A stretch of 64,000 bases of DNA from UBA5972 sp002430125 (GTDB taxonomy: Bacteria; Pseudomonadota; Alphaproteobacteria; Rhodobacterales; Rhodobacteraceae). The notes under the pieces are model-generated. The model was not told where the DNA came from. It did no database searches and saw only the letters and a program-made list of their open reading frames with translations. Position 1 is the stretch's first letter, and the number at the start of each line of letters is the position of its first letter. The stretch spans positions 1-64,000 of the forward strand of contig CALBIC010000073.1 of assembly GCA_937892915.1 (NCBI GenBank), given 5' to 3'. Positions 17,517 to 26,357 of the stretch are shown one piece after another. Both the position numbers and the translations under genes were made by a program.

Positions 17517-18648
17517 GGCGGGCCAGAACCGCGTCAGTATGCTCGCCTAGTTTTGGTGATGGGTGTTGATAATTTGCGGTCGCTCCTGAAAACAAAAACG
17601 GCGAGCGGACGGATGGAACGCCATCCAGTTCAATCTCCATTCCGCGTGCAACCACTTGTGGGTCGTGAAAGACTTCATCCAGATCGTTGATTGGCCCGGC
17701 AGGCACACCTTTGGCCTCGCAGGCGGTCAGCAGGTCGATCTTGCGGAAGGTCTTAGTGGCGTCGTTCAGTCGGTGGTTCATCACATCGCGGTTCGCAATG
17801 CGGTTGGAATTTCGCAGGTAATCCGGGTCGGTTGCCATGTCGTCCAACCCCAGAATGCCGCACAGGCGCTGATACTGCGCGTCATTGCCGGTCGCGATAA
17901 TAATAAAGCCGTCACTGCAATCAAACACTTGATAAGGCGTCAGATTCTGGTGGGCATTTCCCATCGACACCGGCGCAATCCCGGTGGTCAGATAATTCAG
18001 CGCCTGATTGGCCATGCTCGAGGTCGCGACATCAAGCAGTGCCATGTCGATATGCTGGCCAAGGCCGGTGCGTTCGCGCATCAGCAACGCGGCTTGGATC
18101 GAAATAACCGAATAAAGACCAGTCAGAATGTCGGTAACAGCAACGCCCATCTTTTGTGGCTGCCGCCCCGGCTCACCGGTAACCGACATTATTCCGCCCA
18201 TTCCCTGCATCAGAAAATCATAACCGGCACGATGTTTATAGGGTCCAGTTTGGCCAAAGCCGGTGATTGAACAGTAGATCAAGCGCGGGTTAATCGCTTT
18301 CAGGCTGTCGTAATCCAGCCCGTATTTGGCAAGGCCGCCAACTTTGAAATTCTCGATCAGAACGTCGGATTCAGCGGCCAAAGCGCGGACAGTTTGCTGC
18401 CCTTCCGGCGTACGGAAATCAACAGTCACGGATTGCTTGCCGCGATTGCAGCTATGAAAATAGGCGGCAGAAACGTCCTGATCCCGCGTTACAAACGGCG
18501 GGCCCCAGCGGCGGGTATCGTCGCCTTCGGGGGCTTCAACCTTGATAACTTCGGCCCCAAGATCCGACAGGGTTTGACCGGCCCATGGGCCAGCCAAAAT
18601 GCGGGCCAGTTCAAGTACTTTCAGGCCCGCAAGTGGTGATGTGGTCAT
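17497..18648 (-). CDS. CaiB/BaiF-type (family III) CoA transferase
   Basis: A 383-residue class III CoA transferase, which moves CoA between carboxylic acids through an aspartyl intermediate. The N-terminal ILAGPWAGQTLSDLGAEVIK is diagnostic, and GQHIDMALLDVA contains the expected catalytic aspartate near residue 171. It ends with SGATANYQHPSPKLGEHT, the usual C-terminal pattern. Substrate cannot be assigned. It starts 2 bases before the DsbA-like gene stop in the same direction, suggesting co-transcription with the dciA-dsbA pair. Confidence 0.93.
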   Translation of the reverse strand: MTTSPLAGLKVLELARILAGPWAGQTLSDLGAEVIKVEAPEGDDTRRWGPPFVTRDQDVSAAYFHSCNRGKQSVTVDFRTPEGQQTVRALAAESDVLIENFKVGGLAKYGLDYDSLKAINPRLIYCSITGFGQTGPYKHRAGYDFLMQGMGGIMSVTGEPGRQPQKMGVAVTDILTGLYSVISIQAALLMRERTGLGQHIDMALLDVATSSMANQALNYLTTGIAPVSMGNAHQNLTPYQVFDCSDGFIIIATGNDAQYQRLCGILGLDDMATDPDYLRNSNRIANRDVMNHRLNDATKTFRKIDLLTACEAKGVPAGPINDLDEVFHDPQVVARGMEIELDGVPSVRSPFLFSGATANYQHPSPKLGEHTDAVLARLKARDD

Positions 18649-18650
18649 GT

Positions 18651-19334
18651 TTATTGCGACAACAGGTCGTCAAGGGTTTTGGCGAAATCGTCGTAATCCA
18701 TGTTCGAGTATTTCTTTCCGTTGATAACGAAAGACGGAGTCGAAGTGATCTCGTCTTTTGTGGCGTTTTCCTGAAAGGCCGCGACAAGGTTCTGCGCCAT
18801 CTCGTTATCATTCAGACAGGCGTTCATTGTGTCGTCTTCCATGCCAGCCAAACGACCCAGCTTGCGCAAGTTATCGACAGTGACCGCCGGGTCGCTGCCA
18901 TCCAGCCATTCGCGCTGTTTTTCGTAAATCAAGGAGGACATTCCAAAGAATTTCACGCCACCGTCGCAGCGGGCGATCAGGGCTGCCCAAAGACCGAAAC
19001 GGTCGAAATAGACATCGCGCATGATGAACTTGATCTTGCCAGTATCGATGTAATTAGCCTTAATCTTGCCATAGGTGTTTTTGTGAAAATTCGCGCAATG
19101 CGGGCAAGTAAACGAGGCGTATTCAATCACTGTCACTTTGGCATCTTCGGCACCAATGACCATTTCTTTGACCGCACTGGCATCTGCCGTGTCGGCGGCC
19201 GTATCAACAATACTGACCAGTTTATCAACGCTGGCCATATTGGTAGGCACTGTTCCGCGTGAATTCACCCACAGAAAGCTGCCACTGACAACAAGCGCCA
19301 GCAAGATCAAAGGCGTAAGTAAATTGCGGAACAT
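18651..19334 (-). CDS. DsbA-like thiol:disulfide oxidoreductase
   Basis: A 227-residue exported thioredoxin-fold protein with an uncleaved or cleaved N-terminal hydrophobic segment (LLTPLILLALVVSGSFLWV) and the DsbA active site CPHC in FTCPHCANFH. The cis-proline loop appears as TPSFVING near the C-terminus. It likely oxidises or isomerises periplasmic disulfides. ATG at 19334 has AAAGG 6-7 bases upstream; another ATG at 19349 overlaps the dciA stop by 4 bases and would add five residues. It follows dciA directly. Confidence 0.9.
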   Translation of the reverse strand: MFRNLLTPLILLALVVSGSFLWVNSRGTVPTNMASVDKLVSIVDTAADTADASAVKEMVIGAEDAKVTVIEYASFTCPHCANFHKNTYGKIKANYIDTGKIKFIMRDVYFDRFGLWAALIARCDGGVKFFGMSSLIYEKQREWLDGSDPAVTVDNLRKLGRLAGMEDDTMNACLNDNEMAQNLVAAFQENATKDEITSTPSFVINGKKYSNMDYDDFAKTLDDLLSQ

Positions 19335-19345
19335 GTTAGTACCTT

Positions 19346-19885
19346 TCATGAAGTTTTTCGTTGTGCTCGGGATAGAATATTCAGCCCCAGTGCTGCAAGG
19401 GCAGATCGTAACGTATCGCTTTGGACGTCGGAAACCGAATGTTCGACTTCTGCGGTCTTTTCGGCACTAACCACCGGTTCAGCCGGTGCATGCAGGAAGG
19501 CAGACGCGGATTCGCCAAAGCCTGTTTCGGCAGTCTGGGTTAGGCGGATACGCGAAATCGCTGCATATCCATAACAGGCGTTCACGCGTTCTTTGATGCG
19601 CGGAAGTTCAAGTTGCAGCATTGGCGCGTTGGCGCCGTTGGTTAAGAGGGTAAGTGTCGCGCCGAAACCTTCGCGCCCGTAACCAACTTTGACGGGTTGA
19701 GCGATTGCTGCGGTTGCTGGCCCGACGATCTCGGCCCATTGGGTCAAAAGACGCGATTGTGCAAAACCGCGTTTTTCACCGACGGTGCGAATTTGTTGAC
19801 TCAGGATGCCACCAGTCTGCACAAAGCCACGCGCCATACGTTTGGGCGCGGTGTCAGATAGTTTTTTTTGCGGCTTGCCGGTCAT
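19346..19885 (-). CDS. DciA/DUF721 family protein
   Basis: A 179-residue protein of the DUF721 family, which includes DciA, the ancestral loader of the replicative helicase DnaB. The family core is visible as LLTQWAEIVGPATAAIAQPVKV and LQLELPRIKERVNACYGYAAISRIRL. The C-terminal third is low in conserved features. It is divergent from mutY, an arrangement common in Rhodobacterales. The helicase-loading role is known for the family but not shown for this member. Confidence 0.85.
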   Translation of the reverse strand: MTGKPQKKLSDTAPKRMARGFVQTGGILSQQIRTVGEKRGFAQSRLLTQWAEIVGPATAAIAQPVKVGYGREGFGATLTLLTNGANAPMLQLELPRIKERVNACYGYAAISRIRLTQTAETGFGESASAFLHAPAEPVVSAEKTAEVEHSVSDVQSDTLRSALAALGLNILSRAQRKTS

Positions 19886-19968
19886 CTCTGTCCAAATCGG
19901 TTATGCGTGTTATTCTAACGCTAATACCCGTTGATACCAGTCAGAACACCGAAGCGGAGCAATAAAGA

Positions 19969-21033
19969 TTGCGTGACGAGCCTGCAAAAGTAAGCGAAAT
20001 TCTGCTGGATTGGTATGATGCCAACGCACGTGACCTTGCTTGGCGGGTCAAGCCTGCTGACAGCCGGGGCGGTTTGCGGCCTGATCCGTACCGGATTTGG
20101 CTGTCCGAAGTGATGTTACAGCAGACCACTGTTGCCGCCGTGACTGCCTATTTTGCGGCTTTCACGACGCGCTGGCCGACGGTCGGGGCGTTGGCAGCGG
20201 CAGCAGATGCCGATGTAATGGCGGCTTGGGCGGGGCTTGGGTACTACGCCCGTGCCCGCAATTTGCTGAAATGCGCGCGACAGGTGGCAGCTTTGCCGGG
20301 TGGTGAATTTCCGCAAACCCGTGATGCGCTGATCGCCTTGCCCGGCATTGGCCCTTATACGGCAGCGGCAATTGCAGCGATTGCATTTGATCGTTCGGAA
20401 ACCGTGGTTGACGGCAATGTAGAACGCGTTATGGCGCGGTTGTTTGCAGTCAAAACGCCGTTGCCTGCGGTGAAACCTGAACTATACACTTTGGCCGCCA
20501 AGCTAACGCCAGAACATCGCGCCGGGGATTACGCACAAGCGGTGATGGATCTTGGTGCAACAGTTTGCACGCCACGCAACCCGGATTGTGGGCAATGCCC
20601 GTTGAAATCCACCTGCAAGGCAAAGGCATTGGGGATTGTGGCTAGTCTGCCTGCGCGCAGCCCAAAGCCCGCGAAACCGGTTCGACTTGGTGTCGCCTAT
20701 ATCGCGCGGCGCAAAGACGGGGCCTGGTTGCTGGAGCGACGTCCAGATCGGGGCTTGTTAGGCGGGATGTTGGGCTGGCCGGGATCGGAATGGGGCGAAA
20801 CGGCTGAAGAAGAAGCGCCGATGATAGCCAACTGGCAAAGCGCTGTGGGCGAGGTTCGGCATACCTTCACGCATTTCCACCTGATCATGCAAATCAAGGT
20901 GGCACTTGTCGGAAATGACGCGGTGCCGGACACCGGCGAATTCATCAATGCGCGATCCTTCCGCCCATCCGATTTACCGACAGTGATGCGCAAAGCCTAT
21001 GACCTCGTGTCGCGGTTGGATTTTGCGAATTGA
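19969..21033 (+). CDS. mutY: Adenine DNA glycosylase MutY
   Basis: Removes adenine mispaired with 8-oxoguanine. The 354-residue product has the helix-hairpin-helix segment LPGIGPYTAAAIAAIAF with the following catalytic Asp region VVDGNVERV, then four iron-sulfur cysteines in the order C-x6-C-x2-C-x5-C (CTPRNPDCGQCPLKSTC). The C-terminal NUDIX-like domain that recognises 8-oxoguanine is present, with FTHFHL. Start is TTG with GGAG upstream. It is a complete gene. Confidence 0.96.
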   Translation: MRDEPAKVSEILLDWYDANARDLAWRVKPADSRGGLRPDPYRIWLSEVMLQQTTVAAVTAYFAAFTTRWPTVGALAAAADADVMAAWAGLGYYARARNLLKCARQVAALPGGEFPQTRDALIALPGIGPYTAAAIAAIAFDRSETVVDGNVERVMARLFAVKTPLPAVKPELYTLAAKLTPEHRAGDYAQAVMDLGATVCTPRNPDCGQCPLKSTCKAKALGIVASLPARSPKPAKPVRLGVAYIARRKDGAWLLERRPDRGLLGGMLGWPGSEWGETAEEEAPMIANWQSAVGEVRHTFTHFHLIMQIKVALVGNDAVPDTGEFINARSFRPSDLPTVMRKAYDLVSRLDFAN

Positions 21034-21085
21034 GAAGCTGGCCCTCTGTCGTATACTGTGACGAAATAATCGCAGGAGATTAACC

Positions 21086-22228
21086 GTGATCCCGGCAAAA
21101 GACGTCGCAAAACTTACCAATGCCCTGCCGTTTTGGCTGTCGCTGACATTCATCCCGTTTTTTCTGTTGGCGTGGAGTTATGGCGGGATGGCGGTTTTAC
21201 TGATCCCTTTTTATTCATGGGGTCTGTACGGATTTCTGGACGTGTTAACCGGTTTGAACACGTCCAACAACGATCTTGAAACCACTGACGATCAATTGTT
21301 CTGGTATCGGCTAATCACGATGATCTGGTTTCCAGTTCAGGCGATAATCGTCTTTGGGTCAATCTGGGTTGTGGCCCATGTTGACGGTTTTGCAGTTTGG
21401 GAAAAGGTGCTGCTGTTCTTTGGGGTTGGGGTCGCATCAGGGACTATCGGGATCAACTATTCCCATGAACTGATGCACCAAAAAAACCGGCTGGAACGGG
21501 CGTTGGGCGACGCCCTGTTGGCGATGGTTTTGTATGGGCATTTCCGGTCTGAACATTTGTTGGTACATCACAGTTACGTCGGCACGCCGCGTGATCCGGT
21601 GACGGCGCGATATAATGAAGGGTTTCACAGGTTCTTTCCGAGGGTTTTGGTGCAATGTTTTCAATCTGCGTTGCGGGCCGAAAAAGCGATGTTGGCACGT
21701 AAGGGCGAAACCGCGTGGAGCTTGAACAATCCGTTTTACCTCTATGCTGGCGTGCAGGGGTTGATGCTGTTGCTGGCCTTTGCTTTGGGCGGATGGCTTG
21801 GTGTGGTCTTGTTTGTTTTTCAGGCTTTTGTGGCGATCTGGCAGTTGGAGCTGGTCAATTACGTCGAACACTATGGTTTGACGCGAAAGTATTTGGGCGA
21901 CGGCAGGTACGAACATGTCCGCCCACATCATTCGTGGAATTCAGCGCACCGGTTTTCCAATTGGTTGCTGATAAATTTGCAGCGCCATTCCGACCATCAT
22001 TACAAACCTGATCGACGGTTTCCATTGTTGCAGAATTACTCGGCGGCAGAAGCCCCACAACTGCCGCAAGGGTATCCGATGATGACTGCACTGGCGATGA
22101 TCCCGCCGCTATGGCGACGCAGGATGAACCCAAGGGTCAGGCGGTGGCGAACGATGTTTTACCCGGAGATCACCGATTGGGCGCCCTATACGGCGGCTGA
22201 AAATCCGCAACCACGTGGGGCGAGTTAA
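21086..22228 (+). CDS. Alkane 1-monooxygenase-like membrane di-iron protein
   Basis: A 380-residue integral membrane hydroxylase of the AlkB/fatty-acid desaturase superfamily. Six or so hydrophobic helices surround the histidine boxes HELMHQ, HLLVHH and LQRHSDHHYKPDRR, plus NYVEHYGL and the HPHHSWN-like block, all typical of alkane hydroxylases that insert oxygen into n-alkane ends using rubredoxin electrons. No rubredoxin gene is adjacent. Start is GTG with AGGAG upstream. Substrate range is not readable; it should not be confused with the DNA dealkylase AlkB encoded at 48.3-48.9 kb. Confidence 0.9.
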   Translation: MIPAKDVAKLTNALPFWLSLTFIPFFLLAWSYGGMAVLLIPFYSWGLYGFLDVLTGLNTSNNDLETTDDQLFWYRLITMIWFPVQAIIVFGSIWVVAHVDGFAVWEKVLLFFGVGVASGTIGINYSHELMHQKNRLERALGDALLAMVLYGHFRSEHLLVHHSYVGTPRDPVTARYNEGFHRFFPRVLVQCFQSALRAEKAMLARKGETAWSLNNPFYLYAGVQGLMLLLAFALGGWLGVVLFVFQAFVAIWQLELVNYVEHYGLTRKYLGDGRYEHVRPHHSWNSAHRFSNWLLINLQRHSDHHYKPDRRFPLLQNYSAAEAPQLPQGYPMMTALAMIPPLWRRRMNPRVRRWRTMFYPEITDWAPYTAAENPQPRGAS

Positions 22229-22256
22229 AGAAAAAACCCCGCCACTAGGGCGGGGT
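22227..22256 (-). terminator. Rho-independent terminator of ccrM (minus strand)
   Basis: CCCCGCC/GGCGGGG with a 5-base loop is flanked on the left by AAAGAAAAAA, which reads as a T-rich tail on the minus strand. It lies 48 bases past the ccrM stop and may also hinder transcription from the convergent alkane hydroxylase gene. Confidence 0.8.
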
Positions 22257-22303
22257 AAGGTGTGCGCCTATAGGTTAAGCTACAGGCACCGGCGGTATTA
22301 GAA

Positions 22304-23416
22304 TTAGTTGGCTTTCAGCATTTCTGCGCGGATCTGTTGGCGCAACAGGTCAATCGGGATCATCTTTCCGTCGCGTTTGAAGCCCCAGAATGTCCAGCCA
22401 TTGCAACTGGGCGCGCCTTCCAAAGCAGCGCCAACCTGATGGATAGAGCCGCGTGTCTCATGCGCAACAAGTGTGCCGTCTGCCCGCACCTTTGCGGTGT
22501 GGCGGCCGTTCAATGATTGCAACATTTCGCCGGGGTTCAGCATGCCGCGTTCAACCACCTGACCAAACGGAACCCTTGGTTCCGAGCGTTTAGAGGTGGA
22601 AACCTCAAGCGAGGCGCCATCATATTTACGTGCATTATCAATGCGTTTTTGGGCGACCTTACGGTAAGCTGCCTCGCGTTCGATGCCGATAAAATTCCGC
22701 CCCAATTTCTTGGCAACCGCGCCGGTGGTGCCGGTACCAAAGAACGGATCAAGCACCACGTCGCCGGGATTGGTGGAACCGACCAGCACACGGTGCAGCA
22801 GGCTTTCGGGCTTTTGCGTGGGATGAGCTTTATCGCCGTTGTCATCTTTCAGCCGCTCGCCGCCGTTGCAAATCGGCAGAACCCAATCGCTGCGCATCTG
22901 GATGCCTTCGTTCAGGGCTTTCAGAGCTTCGTAATTAAAGGTGTATTTCGACTTTTCGGTCTTTGAGGCCCAGATCATGGTTTCATGCGCATTGGTTAAC
23001 CGCATCCCGCGAAAGTTTGGCATCGGATTTGATTTGCGCCAGACCACGTCGTTCAGAATCCACAAACCTGCATCCTGCATCGCGGTGCCGACGCGAAAAA
23101 TGTTGTGGTAAGATCCGATTACCCAGATCGCCCCATCGGGTTTCAGCAGACGCCGTGCAGCGGCCAGCCATTCGCGGGTGAATTTGTCGTAAACCTGAAA
23201 CGACGCGAATTGATCCCAATGATCGTCAACCGCGTCAACTTTAGAGTTATCGGGTCGATGCAAATCGCCCTTTAACTGCAGGTTATAAGGCGGATCCGCA
23301 AAAATCAGATCAACAGACGCCTCGGGCAGGCTGTTCATCACGTCAATGCAATCGCCGTCAATAATCGTGTTCAAAGGAAGCGGCTGCCCGCCCTTTTCGT
23401 TCTTCTTCGATGCCAT
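22304..23416 (-). CDS. ccrM: Cell-cycle DNA adenine methyltransferase (GANTC)
   Basis: CcrM methylates adenine in GANTC after replication and times alphaproteobacterial cell-cycle genes. The 370-residue beta-class enzyme has the catalytic motif DPPYNLQ near residue 42 and the SAM-binding motif DPFFGTGTTGAVAKKLGR after it. The C-terminal extension ends with PSCNGWTFWGF, the DNA-binding region specific to CcrM. ATG at 23416 (GGGGCAGAG upstream) is preferred over a TTG at 23464 that lacks a ribosome site. Three GANTC sites lie just upstream. Confidence 0.96.
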   Translation of the reverse strand: MASKKNEKGGQPLPLNTIIDGDCIDVMNSLPEASVDLIFADPPYNLQLKGDLHRPDNSKVDAVDDHWDQFASFQVYDKFTREWLAAARRLLKPDGAIWVIGSYHNIFRVGTAMQDAGLWILNDVVWRKSNPMPNFRGMRLTNAHETMIWASKTEKSKYTFNYEALKALNEGIQMRSDWVLPICNGGERLKDDNGDKAHPTQKPESLLHRVLVGSTNPGDVVLDPFFGTGTTGAVAKKLGRNFIGIEREAAYRKVAQKRIDNARKYDGASLEVSTSKRSEPRVPFGQVVERGMLNPGEMLQSLNGRHTAKVRADGTLVAHETRGSIHQVGAALEGAPSCNGWTFWGFKRDGKMIPIDLLRQQIRAEMLKAN

Positions 23417-23457
23417 CTCTGCCCCATGCGCTTTGCGCTTTTTGTTGCTGCCAACAT

Positions 23458-23496
23458 GAGTCAAAGCTGATTCGGCGTCAATTTCTTTTTTGAATC
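23458..23496 (-). promoter_or_regulatory. Cluster of three GANTC methylation sites before ccrM
   Basis: GAGTC (23458-23462), GATTC (23469-23473) and GAATC (23492-23496) lie within 39 bases, 42 to 80 bases before the chosen ccrM start. In Caulobacter the ccrM promoter also carries GANTC sites whose methylation state controls its expression, so this is a likely autoregulatory element. Confidence 0.65.
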
Positions 23497-23506
23497 AACG
23501 GGTTAA

Positions 23507-24121
23507 TTAAATTTCTTGATACAAGATGTTGTGGACGGGTTTGAACGAACGCCTATGATGTGGGGTTACCCCTAGTAATCTAAGGCCCGCCATATGGGTT
23601 TTCGTGCCGTAACCGGCATTTGTTTCCCACCCATAACCGGGAAACTGTTGCGCTAAATCCACCATCAGACGATCGCGCGTGACTTTGGCGATGATTGAAG
23701 CCGCCGCAATACTTAGGGAACGGTCGTCGCCTTTGATGATTGTCTCGCCGCGGCAAGGCAGGTTTGGCGGCAGTCGATTGCCGTCAATCAGGGCGTGATC
23801 TGGCGCAAGGGGCAGACCCGCAAGTGCGCGCTGCATCGCAAGATAGGTAGCTTGAAGAATGTTCACCTGATCAATCTCGGCAACAGATGCGCTGGCAATG
23901 CTGCAATGCGCGCTGCTGCATATGGCGTGAAACAGATCCTCGCGGCGCGCACGGCTGAGCTTTTTTGAATCGCGCAGACCCGGCGGAATGTTTTTGGCGT
24001 CAAGAATAACCGCCGCCGCCATGACCGGGCCTGCAAGGGGGCCGCGGCCGACTTCGTCAACGCCTGCCACGTTGATCGATCCAGCGTGATGGGCTGCAAG
24101 TTCAAATGTGAAATCTGGCAT
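23507..24121 (-). CDS. rnhB: Ribonuclease HII
   Basis: Cleaves RNA in RNA-DNA hybrids, including single ribonucleotides in DNA. The 204-residue protein has the RNase HII signature GVDEVGRGPLAGPV with the first acidic metal ligands, followed by LRDSKKLS and HALIDGN. Length is typical. It lies upstream of ccrM in the same direction with a 90-base gap that contains the GANTC cluster; rnhB-ccrM adjacency occurs in other alphaproteobacteria. Confidence 0.95.
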   Translation of the reverse strand: MPDFTFELAAHHAGSINVAGVDEVGRGPLAGPVMAAAVILDAKNIPPGLRDSKKLSRARREDLFHAICSSAHCSIASASVAEIDQVNILQATYLAMQRALAGLPLAPDHALIDGNRLPPNLPCRGETIIKGDDRSLSIAAASIIAKVTRDRLMVDLAQQFPGYGWETNAGYGTKTHMAGLRLLGVTPHHRRSFKPVHNILYQEI

Positions 24122-24194
24122 TTAGATATCCTGCCGTTTTGCGAACTTGTTCAATGGCAAAAATTTCAGCGAAAGAACAGCCGTAAGAACGCAA

Positions 24195-24216
24195 ACGGGG
24201 TGGAAACCCACCCCGT
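24195..24216. terminator. Hairpin downstream of small exported protein gene
   Basis: A perfect 9-bp stem ACGGGGTGG/CCACCCCGT with an AAAC loop sits 24 bases past the stop of the minus-strand gene at 24240. The T-tail is weak. Confidence 0.55.
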
Positions 24217-24239
24217 CCAATATTCAAAATTTGGTGTCT

Positions 24240-24659
24240 TTACCAGTTTGCATGCCGCTGCTTGACCCAACCGCGATTGCTGAGAACCCAGCCAAAGTTG
24301 CTCATGCAGCGTTTACCGTAAAAGCTGACCCAGCCCTGATGGGTTTGACGCGCCCGCTCGCACTGCGTGGGTAATGCTGCATGCGTCGAGCGGTGGTTGT
24401 TACGGTACCCGTTGTGTTTATTTTTCCGGTGACGATTATTGCGATCATCCTGATAAACAGGATTACGCGTGGTCTTATTGCGGGTTACCGTTGCGGGTTG
24501 CTTGTTCTTGTTGGCCGCATCAACAAGGGCGACCAACGCGGCAAAACCGATGAGTGCGCCAATCATATCACGGTTCTGATCCGCAGAGGCTGTGGTTGGC
24601 GCCAGACCGGCAGTTGCGATTGCACCGGCGGTGATAAGAGCGATGAATTTGCTTTTCAT
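24240..24659 (-). CDS. Small exported basic protein, unknown function
   Basis: A 139-residue protein with a clear Sec signal peptide (MKSKFIALITAGAIATAG, cleavage near TASA). A short hydrophobic stretch (MIGALIGFAALVALVDA) follows, then a highly basic, Asn/Arg/His-rich middle and a C-terminal part with two cysteines spaced about 18 residues apart and repeated GWV motifs. The start at 24659 is set by AAGGA 7 bases upstream. I do not recognise a family. The layout suggests an envelope protein, possibly disulfide-bonded. Confidence 0.65.
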   Translation of the reverse strand: MKSKFIALITAGAIATAGLAPTTASADQNRDMIGALIGFAALVALVDAANKNKQPATVTRNKTTRNPVYQDDRNNRHRKNKHNGYRNNHRSTHAALPTQCERARQTHQGWVSFYGKRCMSNFGWVLSNRGWVKQRHANW

Positions 24660-24869
24660 GTCTAAGTTCCTTTTGTTTGGTCTATGGCGGTGCCGGTATG
24701 TGTCGTTGTGGCGGTGCCGATAAGCCAACATTGGGCCAGACCCCCAAAGTTTCGCAATATCACTGCCATGTTATAGGATAACATCCCCGATTTCGGCGTG
24801 GAGGCGCAGTTGATATTGAATATCACGCGTTGTACGGCCTATGGTTTTCCAAATCAAACAGGTGACCAA

Positions 24870-25166
24870 ATGAAAAAATCTTCGCTTATGGTACCAGTGC
24901 TGCTATCCGGCCTATTGGTCGCATCACAAGCGGGCGCCGAATGTTATGCAGATTATAAGGCTAAAAAGAAATCGCCATTGCAGTTGCATTACGGTGTCGT
25001 GCAAATCCCGGATGGCATATGCAGTAACAATGCAGCCATTAAGCAGAACATATCGAATCGAATTAGCGCCGACGGTTGGAAATTGCTGAACGTATTGTCG
25101 ATTTTCGGCCCCGAAGGGCTTTCACAAAGGCAGGGCAGTGCTGGAAACTACTACCTCAAGTTCTAA
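24870..25166 (+). CDS. Small exported protein, unknown function
   Basis: A 98-residue protein with a signal peptide (MKKSSLMVPVLLSGLLVASQ, cleavage after AGA) and a mature domain of about 75 residues with two cysteines (near its start and at PDGICSNN). The ISADGWKLLNVL segment recalls small GW-containing domains such as DUF4177, but I cannot assign it firmly. The ATG has AGGTGA upstream. Its last 29 bases overlap the start of the membrane winged-helix gene, so the two are translated together and may work together. Confidence 0.7.
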   Translation: MKKSSLMVPVLLSGLLVASQAGAECYADYKAKKKSPLQLHYGVVQIPDGICSNNAAIKQNISNRISADGWKLLNVLSIFGPEGLSQRQGSAGNYYLKF

Positions 25167-25848
25167 GTTGCGGGTTTTTCAACGCGGTAACAATTCGGTC
25201 CATATCGGGATCGGGGTAATCCTTGGTATCCTGATCGTGGCGGCGGGTGTGTTGTTTTACACATTGCCTGACGCCAACGCGTTCAATGACCGGGTGGAAC
25301 AGTTGTTTGTTGAAAACAACGATCTGACCTCGAATGCAGAAATCAAATTGCTTGAGATTCTGGCGCAGTCGGGCACGTCGTTTTCCGATACTCTGGCATC
25401 TTATCGCTTTGTGATTTTCGTGTTGCTGGTGTTTTCGGCCGCTATTCTGATCGCGGCCCTGGTGTTCTTGATGAATATTTCCGGAATGAACCGCCGGATG
25501 TCTGAAGTTGAACGTGCAGGCATCCAGATCAACAGCCTGATCATCAGCCGCGAAGAGTTGGTGGTTTACATCAACAACATGGAATTCACCCTGACCGAAG
25601 CCGCGTTCGAGGCCTTGGCAGTGTTATGCGAAGCCCGGATGGATGACGAGTTTGTAACCGGTGTCGATCTAGAGGCAGTGATCACCGGGAAAAACCGCGT
25701 TGATTGTGACGAAGCTGCCGGAGCAACACGCATAAAACGGCTGCGCGATCATCTGGGCAATCAGATCGTATCCGAGTTGTTGATCAAAACCATCAGTCGC
25801 AAGGGCTATATGCTGTCGATTGATAAAGACGTAATCAAAATGGTCTGA
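25138..25848 (+). CDS. Two-helix membrane protein with C-terminal winged-helix DNA-binding domain
   Basis: A 236-residue protein with two predicted membrane helices (about residues 22-43 and 90-114) separated by a 45-residue periplasmic loop. The C-terminal part (about 145-229) reads as an OmpR/PhoB-type winged helix: an N-terminal strand pair (NNMEFTLTEAAFEALAVL), a recognition-helix candidate (TRIKRLRDHLG) and the terminal wing IKTISRKGYMLS, close to the usual I-x-T-x-R-x-x-GY-x-L. ToxR-like regulators have this domain on the other side of a single helix; here it follows two helices. The start is GTG, overlapping the upstream exported protein. Function is inferred from the domain only. Confidence 0.7.
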   Translation: MLETTTSSSKLRVFQRGNNSVHIGIGVILGILIVAAGVLFYTLPDANAFNDRVEQLFVENNDLTSNAEIKLLEILAQSGTSFSDTLASYRFVIFVLLVFSAAILIAALVFLMNISGMNRRMSEVERAGIQINSLIISREELVVYINNMEFTLTEAAFEALAVLCEARMDDEFVTGVDLEAVITGKNRVDCDEAAGATRIKRLRDHLGNQIVSELLIKTISRKGYMLSIDKDVIKMV

Positions 25849-26132
25849 GCGATTCGGGGCTTGGTTTTTGTACAAGCGCCCGTTTCGGTGTTTTTCGTCG
25901 CTGGCTTTGGCGTTCCGGATATTCGTGCCTGAATTTCGCCATGATCTGACGGAGGTAAAAGCGCAATTTGCGTCAATCTCATAACAAAAGCACCGTTGGT
26001 TTGGCACTGTTCAGCGAACCGCAACATTCAGCGCCTTGCGACACATATTTGATAAATTGCGGTGAAAATTCTGACAGAAATCAATCCTAAAAAGAGGCCG
26101 GAAAAGATGATTTAAATAAGGTGGGCTTCTCG

Positions 26133-26357
26133 ATGTCACAGGCACTGTCAAATATCTTGGTTAACCGATCGAATGTTTTTGCATTTCCGGTTCGCAATAG
26201 TACCCGAAGAAATCTGGACGACCATCACTGGGACACCGATGATGTGAAATCGCTGTTATTTGGATTGACCGTGGTGCCGACTCAAACTGCTAAAGTTTAT
26301 ACGTTTTGTGGAAATCCACAGCGTCGGGTCATGCAGGCGAACTACCGCTTTGCCTAA
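26133..26357 (+). CDS. Doubtful small open frame
   Basis: A 74-codon frame starting MSQALSNILVNRSNVFAFPV. AAGGTGG is 9-14 bases before the ATG, which is the only support for it. No family, signal peptide or membrane segment was recognised. It could be a real small gene, a remnant or chance. Confidence 0.22.
   Translation: MSQALSNILVNRSNVFAFPVRNSTRRNLDDHHWDTDDVKSLLFGLTVVPTQTAKVYTFCGNPQRRVMQANYRFA

Noticed and set aside
21086..22228. Reading this gene and 48270-48899 as duplicates because both are called AlkB
   Set aside because: They are unrelated: one is a membrane alkane hydroxylase with histidine boxes, the other a soluble iron/2-oxoglutarate DNA dealkylase.
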